From Pseudoalteromonas atlantica (lineage in GTDB: Bacteria > Pseudomonadota > Gammaproteobacteria > Enterobacterales > Alteromonadaceae), in contig BJUT01000026.1 in assembly GCA_007988745.1 (NCBI GenBank), positions 1 to 54,203 on the forward strand: a DNA stretch of 54,203 nucleotides, read 5' to 3'. Of the stretch, positions 47,315-54,203 are shown in pieces. Under the pieces are notes generated by a model. It ran no database searches. It had not been told where the DNA came from and worked only from the letters and a program-made list of their open reading frames with translations. The position numbers and the translations under genes were made by a program. Each line of letters starts with the position of its first letter. Position 1 is the stretch's first letter.

Positions 47315-48328
47315 TTACTTACTCACCCAGCGCGCTTTAAAACCACGCGTATCAACATGTATAAATGCACCGCGATGCGATTTTGGCCCGTAAACACCTA
47401 AACCGCCAAGTAAACCTTTAAATGATTCTCGCTTAGCGAGCGACTCCACTATGCTAGCCATAGCTTGTGCATCGCCAATAGAGTGCTTGCCGTCGTTGTT
47501 TATATCATCCATACGGTAGTCGCCGTCATTATCTATAAATATATCGGCAGCATCGCCAAAAACATGGCGGCTAAGCTTTACGTTACCAATGGCTTTGTTG
47601 TAATAAGGGGTGCGGTAACCGCTCATTACCACCATATTTTTAACCGGTATGTTTTCTAAAATCAGCTCTTTGCGTATTTTTTCAAGTTTAAGTAACAACT
47701 TGTTTTGTAAAAATAAGTATTTAGGGTGCTTACTTCGTTGCTTACTCACAAATTCTTTAAGAGAAAAATGCGGTGATATTTTTATATTTTCGTTCTCTGG
47801 GGTCACCTTTACAAAACCATCGGGCACTATGTAATGCTTACTATCTTTAATTTGTGAGGGCGTTGGGTAATGGCCAATGTGGTAATATTTAAGCTTTCCA
47901 CCTTGTACTTCATCTGCAGGTACTTTAACAAACACATTAATTGTCATACGTTGCTTTTTGTCGGGGGATTCAATAATTACCCGTGTTAAGCCAGGCTTTT
48001 TAGGCGCCTGCCACTGCCAGCGGTTTGTATCCGTTAAGGTGGCGTTGCTATGGTTATTAATAAATGAATAGGATCGTTTTGATTGTGCGTAAAGCACTTC
48101 AAATTCAACTGCCTCATTAGGCATCACAAATACAGAAAACACCGAATACGGCACTACTATGTCGTTAATTTTTAGGCTAAACTCTGCATCTTCAAAATTT
48201 GCTTTATTTTGAATATCAACGCTTGGGTGTGCTTTTTTCACGGGCTCGGCGGCATAACTACCTACGCTTACGCAAAGCGCTAATATGCAGCCTAAAATAC
48301 TCGGTATAAACGGCATAAATCCTCTCAT
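47315..48328 (-). CDS. M15-type peptidoglycan peptidase with calcium-loop insert
   Basis: A 337-residue exported protein with a signal peptide (about 1-26, ending SYAA). The N-terminal part (about 40-145) looks beta-rich and is unassigned. The C-terminal M15 domain (about 185-335) has zinc ligands His255 and Asp262 in SRHVFGDAADIF and His324 in IHVD. Directly after the second ligand, residues 266-286 contain two adjacent Asp/Asn-rich loops (DNDGDYRMDD and DINNDGKHSIGD); the second fits an EF-hand/dockerin-like DxNxDGxxSxxD pattern. In E. coli the related MepK is downstream of L,D-transpeptidase YcbB, as here, 3 bases apart. ATG 48316 is an alternative start. Confidence 0.85.
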   Translation of the reverse strand: MRGFMPFIPSILGCILALCVSVGSYAAEPVKKAHPSVDIQNKANFEDAEFSLKINDIVVPYSVFSVFVMPNEAVEFEVLYAQSKRSYSFINNHSNATLTDTNRWQWQAPKKPGLTRVIIESPDKKQRMTINVFVKVPADEVQGGKLKYYHIGHYPTPSQIKDSKHYIVPDGFVKVTPENENIKISPHFSLKEFVSKQRSKHPKYLFLQNKLLLKLEKIRKELILENIPVKNMVVMSGYRTPYYNKAIGNVKLSRHVFGDAADIFIDNDGDYRMDDINNDGKHSIGDAQAMASIVESLAKRESFKGLLGGLGVYGPKSHRGAFIHVDTRGFKARWVSK

Positions 48329-48331
48329 AGT

Positions 48332-49648
48332 CTATTTAATCAATGCAGCAATGACTGACTGATCTTCGTTTTTAAGTAATGCTTTTGCGTCGTGTTGATA
48401 AATATCGTCTCTAAAATTAACGAGCATGTCTTCATCAACCCACGCCGTCCAATACACTAAATGAATAGGTAAGGGCTCATTTAAATAAAAAGTTTGAGTG
48501 GTATCGGTATCTCTGGCTTTATCCACTTGCTTAAGGGTGCGCTCTTCACCTTGGTGCTTAATTATTTCACGCGCCAATGAAAATGGCTCTTCAACCCTTA
48601 TACAACCATGTGATAACGCACGCTGCGCTTGGTTAAAACGCTGCTTTGCTGGCGTATCGTGAACATAAATGGCTTCAGGATTTGGAAACAAATACTTTAC
48701 TTCGCCAAGTGGGTTTTCATCCCCTGCACGCTTAACTAAAAAGTGATCAAACTGATAGGGCTTAATAGACTGCCAATCAATATTACTGGGATTAACTGTT
48801 TTAGAATCTAGGTAGCTGCTTTTTCTAACTTCGATATTATTTTTAGCAAGGTACTGAGGATCTTTTGCCACCTTTGGTGCTATTTCTTTGGTTGCAATAG
48901 AGGTTGGTATGCGCCACTCAGGGTTTACTACAAATTTTTCGATTTCGTCACTAAAGGCAGGTGTTTCCCAACTCGGCTTACCCACAATAACGTTATTTTG
49001 TAGTTTTACTTCGCCTGCTTTTACATAGCGCAAGGTGTACTCAGGTATGTTTACATACACATACTGCGAATCACTTGAGCCTGCGAAGTTAGTTATGCGG
49101 TAAAAGTTAAGCTTTAATTTAGCCAATTTTTTCTTAGCGGGTACATTAAGCTTAGCTAAGGTGTGCTTTCCTACTCGCCCATCAACCTTTAAACCGTGGC
49201 GACGCTGAAACTGTTGCACAGCCTGCTCTATGGTTTTATCAAATGTGCACATTGCGCTGTCACATACATTACTGGTTAAGTCACGCTCTTGATACAAACG
49301 CAGTGCTAACTGACTCACCGCCTTGCTGGTGCTGCCAAGTTCAAGCAACTCATTGGTGTATAAAGGGGTAAACCCGCCACTGTTAACTATTTCTGTGTAC
49401 CAGTTAATTGCTTTTTCGGTGCGCGCTATTAACTGTGATGCATTTTGATCAAAATAATAATCGCCATTTTGCAATTGTTGTTGCGAGTTGTAAGTGGTCA
49501 ATGAAGAGTTGGCAAGTGCCACACTTTCAAGATCTGCACTGCCTAGCGCTTGCCCTGTTAGCAAGGTGCTAACGCAGCCTGCGAGCGTAGCGTGTAACGT
49601 AATGTGTTTTACCTTTGTAGACAATGCCTTTGAAAATAACCCCTTCAC
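48332..49648 (-). CDS. L,D-transpeptidase (YcbB/LdtD-like)
   Basis: A 438-residue exported enzyme that forms 3-3 (mDap-mDap) cross-links in peptidoglycan. A signal-like N-terminus (about 12-38), a scaffold part, then a peptidoglycan-binding 1 domain (about 105-168: FDKTIEQAVQQFQRRHGLKVDG) and a YkuD domain (about 195-400) with the catalytic Cys349 in ALSHGCIRVEEP and His330 in IYVHDTPAK. It is shorter than E. coli LdtD (615). The GTG start at 49648 has GGAGG six bases upstream. It is followed 3 bases later by the M15 peptidase gene, so the two are co-expressed. Confidence 0.9.
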   Translation of the reverse strand: MKGLFSKALSTKVKHITLHATLAGCVSTLLTGQALGSADLESVALANSSLTTYNSQQQLQNGDYYFDQNASQLIARTEKAINWYTEIVNSGGFTPLYTNELLELGSTSKAVSQLALRLYQERDLTSNVCDSAMCTFDKTIEQAVQQFQRRHGLKVDGRVGKHTLAKLNVPAKKKLAKLKLNFYRITNFAGSSDSQYVYVNIPEYTLRYVKAGEVKLQNNVIVGKPSWETPAFSDEIEKFVVNPEWRIPTSIATKEIAPKVAKDPQYLAKNNIEVRKSSYLDSKTVNPSNIDWQSIKPYQFDHFLVKRAGDENPLGEVKYLFPNPEAIYVHDTPAKQRFNQAQRALSHGCIRVEEPFSLAREIIKHQGEERTLKQVDKARDTDTTQTFYLNEPLPIHLVYWTAWVDEDMLVNFRDDIYQHDAKALLKNEDQSVIAALIK

Positions 49649-49859
49649 TTTGTACCTCCTCGCTAAATATCATTGATAAATGCTTTTGTACTTACTGCTT
49701 AACAGTAATTTGAAGGTGCAATGCAGGTGCCAAAATAAAACAAAAACACAACACACTGAAATTTAATAACTTTTTAAACTTTTACATGGTAATTAAAAAA
49801 CACTTCAACTACGCAATTATGTAATTTGGTTGCTGTAGTGTGTAAAGTTGCTATAGCAA

Positions 49860-50837
49860 TTAGTCTTTTAAAAAGGCTAAAAAGCCACGCTCATAACGAC
49901 TCAAGTATTTTGTTTTTCGCGGTAAAGAAAGCGACTCTCGCCACGCTGTTTGAGTTTGTTCATCTTCTTTACACAAGGCAATTAAATCCGGGTGAACATA
50001 CGATTTACGGGCAATAGCGGGCGTGTTACCTAGCTGCTCAGACACACTCTCGAGCATACTCTTTAAACTAAGTGCGCCTTTTGCTTTTACAAGTTGCTTA
50101 AAGGCAATAACACTGGCTCGCCAGGTTCTAAAGTGCTTAGCGCTAAAGTCCTCACCCATAATTTGTTGAATATACTGGTTAATTTCACTAGAGGTTACGT
50201 TTGTGCGCTCTCCATCGCTTATATATTGAAACAAATGCTGACCGGGTAAATCTTGTAGGTCTTTAATTACATGGCTAAGCACTCTATCGGTTATGTTTAC
50301 CTCGCGCTCTTTGCCCGATTTAGCCCGATACCGTAGCTGTATATTTTTACCCGTAAGCTTAGCATGGCGATTGCGCAGGGTTGTGGCGCCAAAACTTTTG
50401 TTTTGCTTTACATTTCGCTCGTTACCTACCCGCAATGCACCTAAGTCCATAAGCCTAACTACCGCAGCTAATGTGCGCTCTACGCTGAGCTCATCCCCTT
50501 GTAAATCGTTTTCTAAACGGGCACGCAGTAATGGCAGCTTATTGCCAAACACCCCACAGGCTTGGTATTTTTTCGCCTCTTGTTGAGCTCTAAAATTTTC
50601 ATGGTAACGGTATTGCTTACGGCCTTTACTATCTATCCCCGTTGCTAAAATATGGCCATTTTCTTCAGGGCAAAACCAAGCATTTTTGTAGGCGGGAGGA
50701 AACGCTAACGCATTTAAACGATCAATCACTTTTTGATCGGTAATTTGCTTTCCTATTGGGTCAAAGTACAGCCACGTTTTGTTTTTACGCTTACGGGTTA
50801 TACCGGGTAAATTATCATCTACGTAGATTAGTTTCAT
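49860..50837 (-). CDS. DNA topoisomerase IB (poxvirus-like)
   Basis: A 325-residue type IB topoisomerase that relaxes supercoils through a 3'-phosphotyrosyl link. The active-site residues are Arg136 (ALRVGNER), a Lys near 173-176 (RAKSGKE), Arg237 (AKHFRTWRA), Asn271 (NTPAIARKSY) and the nucleophile Tyr280; Asn-Tyr spacing of nine is as in bacterial TopIB. N-terminal DNA-binding domain at about 1-90. It is a short bacterial form of patchy distribution. The ATG at 50837 has AGGAGCAT upstream. It is a single gene with no linked mobile genes. Confidence 0.9.
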   Translation of the reverse strand: MKLIYVDDNLPGITRKRKNKTWLYFDPIGKQITDQKVIDRLNALAFPPAYKNAWFCPEENGHILATGIDSKGRKQYRYHENFRAQQEAKKYQACGVFGNKLPLLRARLENDLQGDELSVERTLAAVVRLMDLGALRVGNERNVKQNKSFGATTLRNRHAKLTGKNIQLRYRAKSGKEREVNITDRVLSHVIKDLQDLPGQHLFQYISDGERTNVTSSEINQYIQQIMGEDFSAKHFRTWRASVIAFKQLVKAKGALSLKSMLESVSEQLGNTPAIARKSYVHPDLIALCKEDEQTQTAWRESLSLPRKTKYLSRYERGFLAFLKD

Positions 50838-51041
50838 TTATGCTCCTAGCAACTTAAACCACCATCAATAAATGTATCACTGTAAAATAACCTTAAACTG
50901 AACAACGTTATTGATATATAATCAAAAATTGAACAATAATATAAAAATCCGTTTAGTTTAATTACCTGCTTAAGTATATAAACTGCACCTTTTGGTATCG
51001 TTTAGCTATGCTCGTTTTGGCCAAAATATACACGGATAATA
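50838..51041. other. Intergenic stretch upstream of topoisomerase IB and the unknown gene
   Basis: AT-rich with no ORF or tRNA. Divergent promoters for topoisomerase IB (minus) and the 51182 gene (plus) must lie in this region or in the repeat that follows at 51042, but none is clear. Confidence 0.4.
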
Positions 51042-51143
51042 ATACCAACTCGCTTAATTAATTAGTCTATTTGAGCCCGGAAAAACATAGCTAACACTAG
51101 GTTTGGGCCCGCAAATGATTAAGTATTATTGCAAAACTGGTAA
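51042..51143. repeat. Diverged copy of the ATACCAA MITE-like repeat
   Basis: It starts with ATACCAACTCGCTTAATTAA and ends GCAAATGATTAAGTATTATT followed by GC and CTGGTAA. Both end blocks match the copy at 4475-4635, while the centre (TTGAGCCCGG...GGTTTGGGCCC) differs and is itself an imperfect palindrome (about 51071-51114). It lies 38 bases upstream of the 51182 gene. Confidence 0.65.
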
Positions 51144-51181
51144 CCCCCCTTAAATAATGTGCTGTTTACAAGGAGCATACA

Positions 51182-53068
51182 ATGGCATTTGATTATGGTT
51201 CTATTGATCTTGGGTTAAAAAACCCCTTTAAGTTGGAAGGTAAAGTAACCGCGCTAAGAGGTATTATTGAGTCGGTAGCAGGCGTAAGTTTACTTGTTAT
51301 AGCTGCAAGCTCGGTGAAAGAAAGTACCACCGCAGGCTGGATTTTAATGCTATTTGGCATGTTTATTTTAGCGCTGGGTATTCGCTCTTTATCGTCAGGT
51401 ATTTATGCCACCTTAAAATATTTTGTAGGCAGAAACCACCCTACGTCGCTTGCGTATAATTTTAGTAAGTCTGAAAGCTCTACCGCGCAAGAAGAAAAAA
51501 AAGAAGTAGCCTATAACGCCCAATCACTCGAAGAAATGTTGGTTGGTCGTAAAAACAGTACCTTTAAAGAGCCTAACGGGTTTTTATCTCGTTTGTTACA
51601 CAGCTTAATTCCCAAACTGTTATTTTTACCTTACCCAATCCGAAATGTTGCGCAGCGATTATTTGGCTCATGGGTGAGCACGCTTGTTGCCTTAATTGCT
51701 TATGGGCTTGTAGCGTTTGTTTCGCTGTCGGGCTTTACTGGGGAAGCTGGCGAATTAGCCTTTCCGGTTTACAGTGCTATTTTAATGTTTTATGTGCTTT
51801 TTTCTTGGCGCTCAAGTAGCAAACCTATCTCTCGCAATGCTGAAAGAAACATTGAAGCGCTGGGAGGCGGTACATTAGCTAAAATTATTTCGTTGTCATT
51901 TATTTTGCCGATTGTTATTGGCCTTTCTATGTCGTGGCTAATGCAAGAGCAACATATCAGCAAACAAGAAATAGACGCGTGGATGGCACAACTGCCAAAC
52001 TTGCATGCTGGCATATACTTCATTGCAATTATTATATTAGCAACGTTAAGCTGCGCATTAGTATTTACAATGATCAAAGCACGCTTAAACGCAGTGACCC
52101 CTACCGCCGAAGTGTCAGAATTACGTGAAAACTGGCAAGAGTCTGTTCACCCTGATGAAGTATTTATAAACCTTGATAATCTTGTCATGGCAAATAGACG
52201 CTACAAAGAAGTGCCTAATAGAGTTTACCGCGAGCTAGACCCAAAATTGCAAGAGCAAATAGAGGGTAAAGGCGGTTTTAAAGGCGAAATGATTCAAGAG
52301 GTTCAGCCTAAACTACACGCTATGGAGCTAGGTAAAAACTTTACCCTAGCCAGGTTAGTCGCGCTAATAAGTGCTAATTTACTTTATATTGTGGCGTTAG
52401 CATTAACAGTGTTGTTAGCCTATTCATTAATAGATATTTATTACTACATAGATAGCGCTAATATTAATAATTTACAGCAAGCGTTTAATAATCAAAACGT
52501 TATACAGTTTAGTAGCTTACTAATGAGCAGTGTTCATATTTTAATAATAGCAGTGATTATTAAAGCCTTTGCTCGTTTATTGGCTAACTGTGCTCATTTA
52601 TTTTTTGCCGAAATGCAGTTTGAATCATTACTTGTGTACTTTAAGTGCGAAGGTACATTTACCGAATCTAAAATTTCAACGGGTACAGGTATTCACGACA
52701 GCACTCGCTCAGAAAACACCTTAGTGCGCAGCAGTATCACGCCATGGGTCATTGTCTCTCGTGTTATTACGAGCACGTTTGCTGCCACCGGTATGAAAAA
52801 CCTTGAACATCCTCGCCATATAATGGAAATGCACAAAGATGAAGGTCAATTACAAGCCATTAAAAATGATGTAATTGCCTTTCTAAAAGACCGCGAATCG
52901 ATAGCCTCCATTACCAGTGAGCGCGATTTAGGCAATGCATCGCAAATACATCAATTAAACCAACAAACCCGTGCAATACCTACTCAGCAAGCAATAACAA
53001 AAGAGGATGAAGAGGCCGCTGGTTACCTAAGGCAAGAAGAGAACTTAACACCAGAGCCTAAAGCTTAA
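51182..53068 (+). CDS. Large polytopic membrane protein of unknown function
   Basis: A 628-residue protein not matched to any family I know. About eight hydrophobic segments are seen (near 25-45, 50-80, 165-185, 190-212, 233-257, 272-300, 392-425 and 445-480). Between the sixth and seventh is a soluble loop of about 90 residues (LRENWQESVHPDEVF, MANRRYKEVPNRVYRELDP), and the C-terminal 140 residues are soluble, beginning ECEGTFTESKISTGTG-like (FKCEGTFTESKISTG) and ending Gln/Glu-rich. The ATG at 51182 has AAGGAGC upstream, a strong site. It stands alone between a repeat and a 290-base gap. The balanced loops suggest a structural or transport role, not an enzyme with a known motif. Confidence 0.7.
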   Translation: MAFDYGSIDLGLKNPFKLEGKVTALRGIIESVAGVSLLVIAASSVKESTTAGWILMLFGMFILALGIRSLSSGIYATLKYFVGRNHPTSLAYNFSKSESSTAQEEKKEVAYNAQSLEEMLVGRKNSTFKEPNGFLSRLLHSLIPKLLFLPYPIRNVAQRLFGSWVSTLVALIAYGLVAFVSLSGFTGEAGELAFPVYSAILMFYVLFSWRSSSKPISRNAERNIEALGGGTLAKIISLSFILPIVIGLSMSWLMQEQHISKQEIDAWMAQLPNLHAGIYFIAIIILATLSCALVFTMIKARLNAVTPTAEVSELRENWQESVHPDEVFINLDNLVMANRRYKEVPNRVYRELDPKLQEQIEGKGGFKGEMIQEVQPKLHAMELGKNFTLARLVALISANLLYIVALALTVLLAYSLIDIYYYIDSANINNLQQAFNNQNVIQFSSLLMSSVHILIIAVIIKAFARLLANCAHLFFAEMQFESLLVYFKCEGTFTESKISTGTGIHDSTRSENTLVRSSITPWVIVSRVITSTFAATGMKNLEHPRHIMEMHKDEGQLQAIKNDVIAFLKDRESIASITSERDLGNASQIHQLNQQTRAIPTQQAITKEDEEAAGYLRQEENLTPEPKA

Positions 53069-53107
53069 TAATCGCTTTGCTATATTTGTAAAAGCTAAAC
53101 TGCGCCG

Positions 53108-53141
53108 CGGTTTGTAATCTAGGCAACTAGGTTACAAACCG
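53108..53141. repeat. 15-bp stem hairpin with no T run
   Basis: CGGTTTGTAATCTAG (53108-53122) and CTAGGTTACAAACCG (53127-53141) pair over 15 bases with a single G-U or T-G mismatch and a GCAA loop. No T run follows, so it is not a normal terminator. It lies 40 bases after the stop of the 51182 gene. Confidence 0.6.
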
Positions 53142-53365
53142 TGCGCGCACTAAATACACACCACTAAACCTTTTTTAAATACCCGCTTGTTAAAATTTAT
53201 GGTGTTTACCTGCCTTATTATTAACGTATTTTTAATTGTCCTTCACTTTATTGAATCATTTATACCTATTTGACCGATTAATTCTAAATTTACGCATAAA
53301 CCCCTTGCTTTATGCGTTAAAAACCAAATAATGAAGCAATTATAAACTGGGTAAGAATGAGGAAA

Positions 53366-54196
53366 ATGAGCTATATACTAACCACCCAATGTGCCGACGA
53401 TGTAGGCCTAATTGCCAAAATTACAGGGCTTTGCCACGCGCACAATTTAAATATTACACGTAATAACGAATTTGTAGATAAAGACGCCAGGCGCTTTTTT
53501 ATGCGCACTGAACTAACCGGCGAACCACAAAGTGACTTTTTATCGCAATTACGCGCTTTATTACCTGAGGGTGCACAACTTGCTCTACATGGTGATACAA
53601 AAACTAAAGTGGTACTGCTTGCAACAAAAGAAGCACATTGCTTAGGGTCTGTATTACTTAAACAGTTTGAGCAAGCGTTAAATATTGAAGTATTAGCTGT
53701 AATTGCCAACTACCCAGATTTAGAGCCATTAGCAAAAGGCTTTGATGTGCCTTTTCATGTTGTTTCGCACGTAGGCCTAAGTCGCGCCGAGCATGATGAA
53801 AAAGTAGGTGATTTAATTGCCTCTTATAACCCTGACATTATTGGCTTAGCAAAATACATGCGCATACTAAGTCCTGAGTTTGTGGGTCGCTTTGAGAACA
53901 AAATTATTAATATTCACCACTCGTTTTTACCGGCCTTTATTGGCGCTAAACCGTATCATCAAGCATTTGAGCGCGGCGTAAAAATTATTGGTGCTACGGC
54001 TCACTTTGTAAATAATGAGCTAGATGAAGGCCCTATTATTTTACAAGACGTCACCAGCGTAACGCACGCTAATACCGCTGAAATGATGGCTAAAATGGGT
54101 AAAGACGTAGAAAAAACCGTGTTTAGTAAAGCCTTACAACTAGCTTCTGAACACAAACTATTTATTAACGGTAATAAAACCGTGGTATTTAGCTAA
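53366..54196 (+). CDS. purU: Formyltetrahydrofolate deformylase
   Basis: A 276-residue enzyme (from this start) that splits 10-formyltetrahydrofolate to formate and tetrahydrofolate, supplying formate to PurT. The ACT-like N-terminal domain (about 1-80) has TQCADDVGLIAKITGLC. The formyltransferase-like domain carries NIHHSFLPAFIGAKPYHQAFERG (Asn-His motif) and the catalytic Asp region NNELDEGPII. The start could also be ATG 53357; the GAGG at 53359-53362 is close to 53366. It is complete and ends 7 bases before the window edge. No linked purine or folate gene is visible. Confidence 0.93.
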   Translation: MSYILTTQCADDVGLIAKITGLCHAHNLNITRNNEFVDKDARRFFMRTELTGEPQSDFLSQLRALLPEGAQLALHGDTKTKVVLLATKEAHCLGSVLLKQFEQALNIEVLAVIANYPDLEPLAKGFDVPFHVVSHVGLSRAEHDEKVGDLIASYNPDIIGLAKYMRILSPEFVGRFENKIINIHHSFLPAFIGAKPYHQAFERGVKIIGATAHFVNNELDEGPIILQDVTSVTHANTAEMMAKMGKDVEKTVFSKALQLASEHKLFINGNKTVVFS

Positions 54197-54203
54197 TACC
54201 ATT
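54194..54203. repeat. Possible left end of another ATACCA repeat
   Basis: The last bases, TAATACCATT, overlap the purU stop and match the left end of the repeats at 4475, 23977 and 51042. The element is cut by the window edge, so this is tentative. Confidence 0.3.

Overview
The window looks like a chromosomal segment of a marine gammaproteobacterium of the order Alteromonadales, most likely Pseudoalteromonas. Base composition is AT-leaning, most proteins read as Alteromonadales/Vibrio-type orthologues, and core gene order follows the gammaproteobacterial pattern. Short dispersed palindromic repeats of the ATACCA...CTTAATTAAG type and 7-bp tandem arrays sit between the genes. The genus is an inference; no ribosomal RNA gene is present to confirm it.

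Layout. 1-1700 is an accessory patch: two inverted arrays of the heptamer TGTAAGC flank two orphan ORFs, a REP-like palindrome and a tRNA-Arg(CCU) gene. 1.7-5.4 kb (minus strand) is an envelope locus of three tandem FlgO-domain proteins (lipoproteins) and two SPOR-domain proteins, divided by a 113-bp inverted-repeat element and a 161-bp MITE-like repeat. 5.7-12 kb (minus) holds galU, then thyA, lgt, a TSUP permease, ptsP and rppH, with mutH divergent at 12.6 kb. The rppH-mutH gap contains three perfect TTATNCACA DnaA boxes in one orientation and two adjacent palindromes. 13.5-21 kb (minus) is eno, pyrG, mazG, relA, rlmD, with barA divergent. 24-32.7 kb (minus) is pdxJ, recO, era, rnc, lepB, lepA, then rseC, rseB, rseA, rpoE behind a good sigma-E promoter; nadB is divergent. 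34.5-36.7 kb holds ygfX-sdhE and ygfZ-slyD.

36.8-54.2 kb is more variable: a yciU/DUF481/membrane protein operon, a crotonase, a CidA/LrgA-CidB/LrgB pair, an MscS channel, MgtE, a kinase-fold protein, a MarR regulator, a Cache chemoreceptor, an L,D-transpeptidase paired with an M15 peptidase that carries a calcium-loop insert, a bacterial topoisomerase IB, an unrecognised 628-residue polytopic membrane protein, and purU at the right edge.

How the genes work together. Several groups are functional units: DNA repair and RNA 5'-end processing (mutH, rppH), the nitrogen PTS (ptsP), lipoprotein lipidation (lgt, which would serve the lipoproteins of the 2-5 kb locus), the stringent response (relA next to mazG), the BarA carbon-storage kinase, GTPase/ribosome maturation (era, rnc, lepA), and envelope stress (rpoE-rseABC). 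The items most worth a second look are the DnaA-box cluster, the FlgO/SPOR locus, the heptamer array in the tRNA leader, the M15/L,D-transpeptidase pair and the unknown 628-residue protein. I found no CRISPR array, prophage or recognisable defence island.
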